A stretch of DNA of 64,000 nt from Casuarina equisetifolia (Eukaryota; Streptophyta; Magnoliopsida; Fagales; Casuarinaceae). The stretch covers positions 21,584,682-21,648,681 of the forward strand of contig CM052360.1 in assembly GCA_028551475.1 (NCBI GenBank), given 5' to 3'. The translations under genes and the position numbers were made by a program. Below are positions 1 through 10,100 of this stretch, piece by piece (the stretch's first letter is position 1; the number at the start of each line of letters is the position of its first letter). Below the pieces are notes generated by a model. That model was given only the letters and a program-made list of their open reading frames with translations, was not told the DNA's origin and did not search any database.

Positions 1-69
1 TTCTTGAATGACCAAGAACGTCCATCTACGTTCTCGTAAAAGTTATATTTTGGAAGGAAAGCAGAGGGC

Positions 70-425
70 TTAGCATGCGGCCTTATAATTTTTAGCCGGG
101 GTTTTAATCTCCTTCAGATCAATTTCCGAACCCTCCATCAAACCCATCTGGGGTAGGACTGTTCTATTAGGTTCTCCAAAACGAAAAGTTAGCAGATTTG
201 AGAATAAAGAAAAAACAAAACCCACACATTCTTGGTTAATAGTATGAGAAAGAAACTCAAAAATGAGATAATTCCTTTATGCTGAGATTTACCTTGACCT
301 TTTTCTATGTCAGAAACGAAGTCAATTTCTTCCCTTCTTATATTTGAAATATTTACATCGTAAACAACTTGATTGGATTAGTCAATAAGAACATCAGATG
401 TATCAGGAGCATCGAGAGTCCCGGC
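70..425 (-). pseudogene. C-terminal exons of an unidentified gene (possible remnant)
   Basis: Two minus-strand blocks read as coding sequence that joins in phase. The upstream block (about 425-293) ends at a GT donor (291-292) after the residues DFVSDIEKGQ. The downstream block (173-70) follows an AG at 175-174 and reads EPNRTVLPQMGLMEGSEIDL, then a lysine-rich tail ending at TAA (72-70). One in-frame TAA interrupts the upstream block near position 368. The composition is acidic then basic, low-complexity and hydrophilic, as in many protein C-termini. I do not recognise the family. The neighbour on the right is a truncated germin-like pseudogene, and the join lies near 427-474, so this is probably the edge of an older locus cut by rearrangement. 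It could also be chance open frame; phase agreement across the intron is the main argument. Confidence 0.35.
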
Positions 426-473
426 GTGGTAGTTGTTAATACTTCAAAACCATTAATCTATCCTTTAAAATGC

Positions 474-1056
474 TCCGAGTTGAAATGCCTCAAGGGATCA
501 GGTGTGATGAGACGGTTAGGGTTGGACGTAACGAACCCAACATAAAGAGTGTCCTCTAAGACGACCAGAGTCTCAGTACCACGAGAATGAGTGTGGGGAG
601 GATTGAGACCATTTGGTGCAAAGTCAATGCGAGCCGAAGATTTACCCAATGTGTTGAGGCCCAGTATTCTATCCACTTTCAAAGGAATGACATTTGAACC
701 TAGTGGATTGTCGGTGCTTCTTGGAAGGTTCAGTCCCGTGAAGAAGAAATCGTCCGCAGTGACAGCATTTGGGTCCTTGCGAAACATTCCATTCACAAAT
801 GCTGCAGTGCAAAAGATTGCATCCATGATCCCCTCAATATGGTGACCATACGTAAATAATATTAGTATATAGAACTCTATCATGAGAAAGAAGACACCCC
901 AAGATGTGACAGAAAAAACTGCGTACCATCAGAAAGTGAAGTGTTAGTTGAAACACCGAAATCTTGCAGAGGACTGGGCTCATCAGCAAAGGCAAGGGAG
1001 CAGGCGAAGGCCAACAGGGCCACAGCGACTAGAATCCTCGGGGCAAATTTCATCAT
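474..1056 (-). pseudogene. germin-like protein pseudogene, A type, 3' end lost
   Basis: Exon 1 (start ATG at 1056, donor near 926) encodes a signal peptide (VAVALLAFACSLAFA) and EPSPLQDFGVSTN. Exon 2 begins at about 808 after a TGCAG acceptor and reads [20 protein letters not shown], then cupin motif 1 with PHTHSRGTE. Frame is kept as far as NPNRLIT, where GLP homology stops at 503. The remaining frame comes from a 30-bp patch matching the gene's own upstream DNA at 1339-1368. Cupin motif 2, with the fourth metal ligand, is therefore missing. Both cysteines of the conserved N-terminal disulfide are also replaced (DFG for DFC, MFR for MFC). A TATA-like ctataaatac on the minus strand lies at 1141-1150. 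Functional GLPs are secreted Mn-binding cupins; this copy should be inactive. Confidence 0.85.
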
Positions 1057-2650
1057 TTTTTTAGGCTGCCTCTACCTTTGAAGATGCTATGTATTCAGGC
1101 TTTCTGGGTAAGGGGCGAGGAATGTTGCATGGAAGGACGAGTATTTATAGAGGTAAGGGACTGAACGAGTCCATGTATTTTTCACTTCCACAGTGAAAAT
1201 TCGACTTGGTATGAATTTGGTTTATGAGTGAATCGTTTTCTAACCAGTCCTGCACGCACATACTAAACATTTATCCAAATTTGATAGCTTCAGCAGTTGC
1301 TTTGGTCCATTCCCAAAGTAATTGAACATAGGAATATGTTCCGAGTTGAAATGCCTCAAGGGATCAGGTGGTTGATCCTTTGGTTAATACGGATGTGTGT
1401 CTATCAAAATGTTAAGCCTCGAAATCTAGTCGGGGCATGGCTACCGGTGTGCAATGCCGATTAAGCACCCCCATTTCAGAAAATGCAGTAGTTGCCCCAG
1501 TCAACTCTTCGATGACTTCTATCATACTGGATAAATGGGGATCTTTAACACCTCAAGCAACAGCTCTGCGTTCGTCCCCAAGGCCCAAGATCAATTGATT
1601 TGGTCTTACCACGTTAAGCTGACCTTCTTGGTTTTTTGGCTTTACGGTGAAAGTCCCCCTCGGTTTGGACTTTAGACATCACAAAGGGTAGAAAAATGGC
1701 CTGGTAGTGTTAAGAACTATTACGACTTCCATTGAAATGATCCTGTCTTTGTTTTCCTTTATTTTTCTCAGTTTGTTTTATAGGATTTCGAGACAAAAAC
1801 AACGAAGAAATGGTGGTTCAGACCAAAAAGCCCTTCATCCAACGGCAGACAACAAATCGATGCGGTTTTGCTATTATTTTATGCAATGCATCGGACTGTC
1901 TATCTACATAAAATGCCCTTAAGTTTCATTGAAGCCTGCAATGTGGCCATCTAAATCTAAAATCTCCACATACATCGTTGCTAAAGTAATAAGACCCACA
2001 TCTTCTCAAAAACGGAAAGAAAAAAGACAAGAATTGTTGAACGAAAGGTCTCTAGAATATTTTAGAAGCTTATTTTCTCTCCACCACACTATTTTTCATC
2101 CTGATTTTTATGTTGCTATTTTTATAATTTTACCACAAAGGAATTAGTGGAAAAAATTATCTTAATCATCTAATTGAATATTGTTATAATTTTTTGTTAT
2201 TGTTATTTTGAAGTAAAGGAGAGTGTGGGGGATTTGAGTGTTTCACCTAGGATCTTTCTAATCACAAGCAACATTAGTCACAAAGGTCCCAAGCGACATG
2301 AGCTGCATGCCTGGGACAAAAATCACACCTCCTTGAACCATCATTAAAGCAAAAAGTTTAAAACGGTGAAACCGTGTGCTGGTATACTTAAGATATTGCG
2401 AAAAAAAGTTTAAAAAAAAATACTAGATAGCATGCGCCAAAAGAAGCTAGGAATGATACCTTAAACATTATGAAGAAGGAAAGATATGTGATGTTGGACT
2501 TTGTTACTACTTAGCAAATAAGATATATACAAATAACCAGAAGAAGCACCTTTATTACAATTTTTTTTCTTTTGTTATGATGTTAAAACAAAGGAAGCAA
2601 TCACTACCTTTATTTCATATTTGCTGGCTTATTCACGATCACACATCTTT
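1057..2650. other. upstream region of A-type GLP and 3' flank of B-type GLP
   Basis: No gene seen. The stretch matches 28496-30016 and, in part, 35987-36363 and 46166-47790, so it is the normal spacer between an A-type and a B-type GLP in this array. It holds the A-type promoter (TATA near 1145) and a T-rich tract around 2090-2200. Confidence 0.7.
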
Positions 2651-2938
2651 CTACCGGAATTGTTTCTGAAGATACTGAACCACCTTCCTGTTCACTTGGA
2701 AGGCTTTGGCAAGTACATCAGGATCGATGGGAGGATTAGATCCAAAGATTGCATTTGCCGTGGTGACAACACCTGGGTTCTGGCTACTGAAAGCGGACAA
2801 AGTAACCGCATCAGTCTTTCCTACATTACGTTCAAAGTGAATGAGACCAATTGGGAAGACAATAACACTCCTGCAGTTAGAACTTTGGTGAAGAGGTGGT
2901 TTCCTAGGTTCTATGTGACAAAGCCAGCGTACAAAGTA
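2651..2938 (-). pseudogene. germin-like pseudogene, B type, 3' half (split by retrotransposon)
   Basis: This is the C-terminal half of exon 2 of the GLP whose 5' half lies at 8294-8780; a Ty3/gypsy element separates them. It covers the region from LYAGFVT through cupin motif 2 to the C-terminus QYLQKQF. It carries a premature TAG just after FVT (TCA to TAG relative to intact copies), a one-base deletion in the GDV codons of motif 2, and a shortened end (QKQFR then stop, instead of QKQFW plus three residues). These lesions are additional to the insertion. Downstream of 2934 the 5-bp target duplication aagta marks the insertion point. Confidence 0.9.
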
Positions 2939-3273
2939 TGTCACGGGTCCAACGCAGCTACAAGTACTTATGTTTGTATTTATAAATTTTGGGGTATAAT
3001 ATGTAATAGGCCTTGACATCGAAGGGTAGCTTCGGTACTAATTCTTGTAGTAAGGGTCTTTTTGTACTTTACTGCCACTAAAACAGCCAACAGTAAAAGG
3101 GGAATTGGGGATGAGGGTTATGGGGGACTGTTATCTTGAATCGTGAATAGAAAGGTGCAACGTCCCTTGATGCTGAGGTTGTAGCATCCCTTAGATGCTA
3201 TATTTTCGGGGTCTTGACCTTCCACTCCAAGTTCTAGATTTGAATTCCTCTAAGAGAGATTCTGACTGCGACA
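2939..3273 (+). repeat. 5' LTR of the Ty3/gypsy element
   Basis: 335 bp, starting TGTCACGGGTCC and ending CTGCGACA. It aligns with the 3' LTR at 7913-8293 except for about 46 bp absent after the block tagcatcccttagatgctat. The primer-binding site follows four bases downstream. Confidence 0.92.
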
Positions 3274-3277
3274 AATT

Positions 3278-3287
3278 GGTATCAGAC
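3278..3287 (+). other. primer-binding site (initiator tRNA-Met type)
   Basis: tggtatcaga lies four bases after the 5' LTR, the usual position of the minus-strand primer site. It matches the conserved plant LTR-element site complementary to the 3' end of initiator methionine tRNA. Confidence 0.85.
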
Positions 3288-6200
3288 ATGGCAGATCCTG
3301 CTTTGGCCCGATTGGAAAAGGACTTGGAAAAAAAGTTCGAGGAGATGGACCATCGTTTCAAAGAAGTCATGGAGAACATGCAGAAGATGTTTGTCACGTA
3401 GGGAGGGAAATCTGACAAGAATATTCACGGCGAAGGCTCTAGCTTTAATCGTCAGGAGAAGGATGTCAAGAAGGAATCTGAAGATGGCCAATCTGAAAAT
3501 CAACATTGGCAAAACAAACTGAAAAATATGCAGTTTGATTTTCCAAGGTATGAAGGGGGATCTGACCCTACGGGATGGATCTCATGAGCCAACAAGTTTT
3601 TTCGCTACCACCACACGCCTGACGAAGACAAGGCAGAAATTGCGTCATGGCATTTAGACGATGATGGAGAGGTCTACTTCGAATTCTTGCAGAGGAAGTG
3701 TGGAGAGCAGCCGATAACGTGGTCACTGCTCACTCGCAAGTTGCTCTTGAGGTATGGTCCAACTTACCATGGAAATTTCTTTTTAGATCTTATGTGGATC
3801 CAACAAATAGGGTCTGTAGAAGAGTACTAGGCTAAGTTTACAAAACTATTACTTAGAGTAAATCAAATGCCAATCAAACAAGAGATAGCTATGTTTCTAT
3901 TTGGGTTGAAGGAAAAGCTTATGAAATAAGTTCTTTTGAGGAGACCTACTAGTTTGACAGAGGCTATTAGTTTGACACAAATATTTGAAGAGGAAGTTAA
4001 GGTGGCTAGAAAAGAAAGACCTTTAGCCTTGAAAGAAATCGGAAACACCAACAATAAGTGGAATAAGGGGGCTGGCCAGTCAAGTCATACTAAGCGATTA
4101 ACTCCTAAGAGGTACAAGAGCGGAGAGAAAAAGGGCTTTGTTTTAATTGTGACGAAAAATATACAATGGGACATCGTTGCAAGAATAAGCTCTTGTGTTG
4201 TTGGGGGAGGATGTGGATGATGATAATGAGAGTGTTGTGCCAGAAATCGAAGAACTCGATAAAGAACAATTTCAGGAGGAACCTGAGGTTTCCTTAAGAG
4301 CTATGAATGGTTCAACTACAGCTTGAACTATGAGGGTGATTGGGTACATTAACGGGAAAAAAAAAAGAACAAGATTTGTATTCTGCTTGATTCAAGTAGC
4401 ACAAATAACTTTATGAATTTGGGGTTGGCCAAGAAGTTAGGATTAGAACCAAAGGATTACAATCCTTTAAGTGTGGTAGTGGCAAATGGCGATAGATTAA
4501 CCAGTGAAGGGCTGTGCAAGAACGTGCTAGTTTAGGTGCAAGGTTGGAAGTTCAGATGTGATTTTTTCTCGCTGGACATACCTAGGACAGAGGCAGTTTT
4601 AGGTGCAAGTTGGTTAGAAACGCTTGGACCTATTGTGTGGGATTTTGCAGAACTTCAAATAGGGTTTATAGTGGGTAACAAAACAATATATTGACAAGGG
4701 ATTAAGATAGGAAAAAGTTACTTGTTGGATGATAAGAAGTTTAACAAGGAAATAAAAAGTATGAAAAGTGGAGTCTTACTACAGATTCAGCTAGTGCAAG
4801 ATGTAGTAAGAGACATGGAAGGGGAGGCAGAAGTATGTTGTGAGCTTGAGTCCACTTCCAACCAACCATTAGGGGAGGAAATCAAAAAGCTGTTAGAGGA
4901 ATATAAAACAATCTTCAAGGAACCAACAAGACTTCCACCTCCTAGAGAGCATAATCATCGGATTCCTTTAAAGGAAAATAGTGAACCCATCACCTCAAGA
5001 CCCTATAGATACCCCCCACTACCAAAAGAATGAGTTGGAGTCAATGGTTAAATAGTTGTTAGATGTAGGAGTAATTCGACCTAGCACTAGTCCATACTCA
5101 GCCCCGGTTTTGCTAGGTTNNNNNNNNNNNNNNNNNNNNNNNNNNNNNNNNNNNNNNNNNNNNNNNNNNNNNNNNNNNNNNNNNNNNNNNNNNNNNNNNN
5201 NNNNNNNNNNNNNNNNNNNNNNNNNNNNNNNNNNNNNNNNNNNNNNNNNNNNNNNNNNNNNNNNNNNNNNNNNNNNNNNNNNNNNNNNNNNNNNNNNNNN
5301 NNNNNNNNNNNNNNNNNNNNNNNNNNNNNNNNNNNNNNNNNNNNNNNNNNNNNNNNNNNNNNNNNNNNNNNNNNNNNNNNNNNNNNNNNNNNNNNNNNNN
5401 NNNNNNNNNNNNNNNNNNNNNNNNNNNNNNNNNNNNNNNNNNNNNNNNNNNNNNNNNNNNNNNNNNNNNNNNNNNNNNNNNNNNNNNNNNNNNNNNNNNN
5501 NNNNNNNNNNNNNNNNNNNNNNNNNNNNNNNNNNNNNNNNNNNNNNNNNNNNNNNNNNNNNNNNNNNNNNNNNNNNNNNNNNNNNNNNNNNNNNNNNNNN
5601 NNNNNNNNNNNNNNNNNNNTGTCAGATCGAGACCCAGTGTTTACCAGTTTGTTATGGAAAGAGTTTTTCAACCTATAAGGAACTCACTTAAATTACTCTA
5701 CAGTGTATCACCCACAGTCAGATGGGCAAATGGAAGTAGTGAATCGTGTTATGGAGATGTACCTTCGGTGTTTTACTAGAGATCAACCCAAGAATTGGGT
5801 GAAATGGCTACCGTGGGCTGAGTTGTGTTACAACACCAGTCTTCACGAGTCCTTGGGCAAAAGTCCTTATCAGGTGGTGTATGGTAGGGACCCTTCTATG
5901 TTGTTGGATTATATCCCTAGAGCTACATCCATGGAGGCCGCTAAGAAGGAGTTATTAAGTAGGGATGAAGTGATAAAAAGGCTTAGAGAGAAGCTGATGG
6001 AGTCCCAAAATTGCATGAAGAAAGTCTATGACAAGGGTAGAACAGATCGGGAGTTCCAAGTGGGTGAGCACATATACTTGCGCCTACAACCATATAGACA
6101 GTTAATTGCTGCAATGAGGTGAAATCAGAAGTTATCCCCTAGATACTTTGGACCCTTTGAAATCCCAGAAAGAGTGGGGAACTTGGCCTATCGTCTAAAG

Positions 6201-6434
6201 CTGCCTGAGAATTCCAGAATTCATCTAATGTTTCATGTTTCAGTGTTGAAAAAATTCATTGGAAGCAAGGTGATAGTGTTAACAAAACTTCCCTTAGTTG
6301 TAGAACCAGAAGGAAGGTTGGTGCCTCAACCCCAATCTGTGATTGCCAATCGTAATGAAGGGGAACAAAAGGAGCTGCTAGTTGTGTGGAAAGGATTAAT
6401 TGACAATGATGCTACTTGGGAACTTGCTGGTGAG
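3288..6434 (+). pseudogene. Gag-Pol of Ty3/gypsy chromovirus, broken
   Basis: The Gag frame starts MADPALARLEKDLEKKF, a heptad-like N-terminus, and can be followed through the capsid region (ending near VNQMPIKQEIAMFLFGLKEK) only by ignoring stops at 3399, about 3585, about 3828 and about 3926. A zinc knuckle, the protease LLDS motif (its usual Gly replaced by Ser), the N-terminal reverse transcriptase region, integrase (VYHPQSDGQMEVVNRVMEMY) and the start of a chromodomain (VVWKGL..ATWEL) follow. The catalytic part of reverse transcriptase and RNase H fall in the assembly gap. The chromodomain is cut at 6434 by a solo LTR and resumes at 7845-7895. The protein would package, copy and integrate the element; here it cannot be made whole. 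Confidence 0.88.
5120..5619. other. assembly gap of exactly 500 N
   Basis: The sequence is 500 undetermined bases, a placeholder length. The flanks lie within one pol gene: early reverse transcriptase on the left, late integrase core on the right. Confidence 0.98.
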
Positions 6435-7844
6435 TGTTCGGTGAATTTTAAATACAAGTGAACATGTCGAACAAGTAATATAATGATAAGAAAAGTATCG
6501 TCCCACGAAGATTGGTGAATACTAAACTAATTAACTACTAATGATGAATAAATCCTAAAATTTATCTAGCAAATCAAAATATTGTTGATGATGAATTAAA
6601 ATTTAAAACTTTCAAAACGAAAACTCAAGACTAATTAAAATTGAATCCAAGTAAGAAAAATCAAGATGAGAAACATGTTAGAGCTTCCGATTTCACCATA
6701 ACTACTAGATATGAATTTTTATAGTTTATGCCTACAAGAATGATATTACCCATGTGATGGCGGAACTTCCTAATTTATTTACTATCCTATGTCTAGGTAT
6801 AGCAAACCTATTTAGTTCATTAATTCACTATATCTCTATATGTGAATTGAAACAAACCAAATGCATTAGGATTTGTGAATATTCCTGGTTTACAATAAAT
6901 CTTTCGATCATCTTATCACCAAAAGCCACACAAATAACATGGTATATGTCTATCCACATTTAATTCATGGTTATATATTATAAGAAGCAATTGCATATTA
7001 TTACCTTTCAGTCTCTAACATGCACATCATATCATTCAAGTGGTGGCCAATCACTTAAAAGCATTAAGAATAAATAATATATAACTCACATAAATAAAAT
7101 ATCTTGCAAAACATAAAAACTTATGAAATTCACATCATCATAGTTAGGCTACATCTTCGCTCTAACAAAAGAAATTTAGAACATAATAAAATAACAAACC
7201 AAAGCAATAGTAGAAATTAAGCAAAACATCTTAAATAGAAAAACAAGAAAGTTGTCACCACACTGTCTTCTCTTTAAGAATTCCTCACAGAATTCCTACA
7301 ATTCAAGAATGATAAGAAGTAGAGGGAAGCTTTCGCGCCTCTATTTCTCTTTTTCTTTCTTGGTTTTCTCTTTCTTCTCTCACTTTTTCTCTCTTCCTTG
7401 GTTGATTTCGGCGGCAACACACGGCTTCTTCTTCTTTTCTCTCTCTTCTCTCTCTTCTCTCTCCTATTCTCCTCTCCTTTTGTGCGGCGCCTTCTCCTCC
7501 CCTTTTAATTCACGTTCCTTTGCCTTTTTATTCTATCTTGGGATGCGTGCCCTAAGATTCTCCCTTAATAATTCACTTTTTTGCCCCTTTTCCTTTATTT
7601 CCTTTCTTGTCTTTTTTTGTCCTTTTCCTCCTCTTTTCTTCTTTTGACTTCTTTTTCTTTCCTTGTCTTCTTCACGTGCCTTTTTGTAACTTTCTTTTCC
7701 TTTATTTCTTTTGCTCTTTTGGGGTTTGCTGCATAAATAACACCAGTTTACGTAAATATATCAAAACTTAAATATTATCTTATAAAACTTGTATTATTTA
7801 TATCCTAAAATAGTCAAAATAACTCTATAAAAATAGAGTTATCA
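6435..7844. mobile_element. solo LTR nested in the chromodomain
   Basis: A 1410-bp block starts TGTTCGG, ends GTTATCA, and is flanked by the 5-bp duplication gtgag (6430-6434 and 7845-7849). Chromodomain coding resumes right after it (SEFLMRFPKFNLGAK). It has no long open frame of known type, but a strongly pyrimidine-rich tract at about 7330-7690. The start region has the phrase gtatcgtcccacgaagattg, which resembles the beginnings of LTRs of some plant Ty3 elements. TG..CA ends, a 5-bp duplication and a lack of internal genes fit a solo LTR left by LTR-LTR recombination. The family is not certain. Confidence 0.8.
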
Positions 7845-7899
7845 GTGAGTTTCTGATGCGGTTTCCTAAATTCAACCTTGGGGCCAAGGTTTGTCGTTA

Positions 7900-7909
7900 A
7901 GGGGGAGGG
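7900..7909 (+). other. polypurine tract of the Ty3/gypsy element
   Basis: A run gggggaggga stands immediately before the 3' LTR start at 7913, the position where plus-strand priming occurs in LTR retroelements. Confidence 0.8.
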
Positions 7910-7912
7910 AGT

Positions 7913-8293
7913 TGTCACAAGTCCAACGCAGCTACAAGTACTTATGTTTGTATTTATAAATTTTGGGATATAATATGTAATAGGCCTTGACATCGAAGGG
8001 TAGCTTTGGTACTAACTCTCGTAGTAAGGGTCCTTTTGTACTTTACTGCCACTAAAATAGTCAACGGTAAAAGGGGAATTGGGGATGAAGGTTACGGGGG
8101 ACTGTTATCTTGAATCGTGAATAGAAAGGTGCAGCGTCCCTTGATGCTGAGGTTGTAGCATCCCTTAGATGCTATATTGTATCTTGTTCTAGAATCATTG
8201 GTTGGTACAGGAAGAAGAAACCTTTTTAGGGTCTTGACCTTCCACTGCAAGTTCTATAATCGAATTCCTCTCGGAAAGATTCTGATTGTGACA
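7913..8293 (+). repeat. 3' LTR of the Ty3/gypsy element
   Basis: 381 bp, starting TGTCACAAGTCC and ending TTGTGACA. It contains about 46 bp (from about 8180, tatcttgttctagaatcatt onward) absent from the 5' LTR and differs from it at scattered bases, so the insertion is not very recent. Confidence 0.92.
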
Positions 8294-8780
8294 AAGTACC
8301 CTCTAAAATGGTTAGAACCTCAGTAGCAAGAGGGTGATTGTGGGGGCCTCCTAGTGCAAAGTCAAGACGAGCCAAGAATATGCCCAATGTGTTCAGGCCT
8401 AAAAGGTTCAAAACATTAACGCGAGTTACAATGGATCCGAGCTGATTCGAGTTGTTTCCACGAATGTTTAACCCGTGAAAGACAAAATCATCGACTGTGA
8501 CAAGCTTTCGATCCTTGCAGAACTTCCCGTTTACAAATACTGAAAAAAAAAAATGAACCTTATATTCTAGATATGGCACAAACAATACTGGTATGTAAAG
8601 TTCTATCATGAAGACAACCAAAAACCCAGATGTTTCATATGATCTCATACCACCATCACTAGAACCGTTAGTGGAAACACAGAAGTCTTGTAGAGGACTA
8701 GGGTCAAAGGCAGAGGCAATGGAGCATGCCACAGCCAACAGGGCCACAGTTACGAAACACTTAGTAGCGCTTCTCATCAT
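8294..8780 (-). pseudogene. germin-like pseudogene, B type, 5' half (split by retrotransposon)
   Basis: Exon 1 runs 8780-8651: signal peptide ([15 protein letters not shown]) then [16 protein letters not shown]. The donor gtatga is at 8650. Exon 2 starts at 8539 after TTTCAG and reads [19 protein letters not shown]. In cupin motif 1, three residues before PHNHP are lost by a 9-bp in-frame deletion and the motif has PHNHP instead of PHTHP. Coding is cut at EGTL by the retrotransposon. The rest of the exon is at 2651-2938. With its other half damaged as well, this gene is dead. Confidence 0.92.
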
Positions 8781-10100
8781 TTTTGAATCCATCGCTTCTT
8801 TTCAGTATGTGAGAAATGTTGCATGAAGGCAAGACTATTTCTAGGGATAAGTCACTGGACAAGCCAATGGTTTAACTTCCATGGCTAAGACTCGACTTGA
8901 TAAGAGTTTGGTTGATGTATTAGTCATTCTCTATCTGTTACTCTAAGCAAGTGCTAAACATTCATCAACTTTGTCCACTTCAATTGAGGAAAAACTGTAA
9001 TTCATGCATCAGTTTGCATTGAAGTTAACTCAAACCCTTTTCTTAATATTTTTGACACGTCAGGCAAATCCCGGATAAGGTGAGCATCATATTTCCTTAA
9101 CATTGACGTTGCCGAAGCTGTTGATGGGTTGATCCAGTGGTTTGTAGAGAACCGTGTTACCTAAATTTTTAAGTTCTAAAATCTAACAACATAGAATGGA
9201 GGTAGACATGTGGGACACCAATTAGGGAAAAGTAGTTGATGACTTTTAGTCTTTTAGATAATGCTTACGTTTAACGGTACATGCAATACGCTATTGTCTT
9301 AGCCTTAACTCTTCAATATAATATTCTTATTCTCTTCTCCTCACTTCGTCTTGCCAGGGTAAGGGTCTATGGGTGCTCCTCAAGGGCAAATGCTTTTCTA
9401 GTGTTCATGATTGTACTTTTGACAAATTGTAATTGTCCGAGTCCACTTGAAAGAAGAACTAGGTACTTTTGATAAGTTTCTTTGAAAAGATCTTATCTTT
9501 TTTGAAAAAAAAAAAAGATTTTGTCTTCCAATCAGATTGTTTCATCATGAACATCTAAAACATAAGAAAGGATAGGGTTTGTCTTCTTTTCTTACTTAGA
9601 GAGGTGTTTAGGTAAATGTGAGTATAAAAGAATCATGTCATCCTTTGATTTTATTTCTCATCTATTGATCGAAAAGATTGGGCCTATTTTTCTTTTCCCT
9701 TAAATCTTTTTAACATTTTCTTTTTTAAGAACGCATCAAAACCATCCTCGCCCAAATGGGTTCGAAGAGTTCAGAAATTCATCTGAAGGAGATGAAGAAT
9801 CTGCACAAGTTCAAGAAGTTGAATGCTTGTGTTAAATATACATGAAAAGTATAAAAGCTTGAAAAGTAATTAAATATAATATTAGAGCCTAAGTTTTTTT
9901 GTATTATCCTTATTGTTAAATTCATCATAAAAAAAAATAGAAAGTTAAAAAAGTAATTTGAAAAGAGATAAATTCTTTCACTTAATACCATAAGATTTTA
10001 AGTTGATATAAATCTTTTTTTATACAATTTAATATAGTATCAAGAGCCTAAGTTCTACCTTATGCACTCCTACAAATATAAGTAAGTCTAGAAGCCATGC
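8781..10100. other. upstream region of B-type GLP
   Basis: No gene seen. It matches 13041-14430, 17711-20000, 30810-32440 and 48595-50650. AT-rich, with several decayed copies of the phrase tggtatcaagagcctaagtt. Confidence 0.65.

Larger units (their letters stand above)
2939..8293 (+). mobile_element. Ty3/gypsy chromovirus retrotransposon with both LTRs, degenerate
   Basis: The element is bounded by direct LTRs starting TGTCAC and ending GACA, and by the 5-bp target duplication aagta (2934-2938 and 8294-8298). Order on the plus strand: 5' LTR 2939-3273; primer-binding site tggtatcaga at 3278-3287, complementary to initiator tRNA-Met; Gag from ATG 3288; a CCHC-type zinc knuckle (CFNCDEKY..GHRC) near 4138-4180; protease (LLDSSST) near 4384; start of reverse transcriptase about 4880-5119; an assembly gap; integrase 5620-6000; chromodomain from about 6370; purine tract gggggaggga near 7900-7909; 3' LTR 7913-8293. 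The chromodomain places it among chromoviruses; short LTRs suggest the Reina-like group. Many in-frame stops show it is dead. It sits inside GLP exon 2 and itself contains a solo LTR. Confidence 0.93.

Noticed and set aside
2621..3016. Plus-strand frame opposite the GLP exon 2 (also at 16876, 30038 and 47854)
   Set aside because: Each is the antisense shadow of GLP exon 2 and recurs only because the exon does.
7252..7647. Open frame of 131 codons on the plus strand
   Set aside because: It lies in the pyrimidine-rich tract of the solo LTR; the Ser/Phe/Leu content reflects CT-rich DNA, not a protein.
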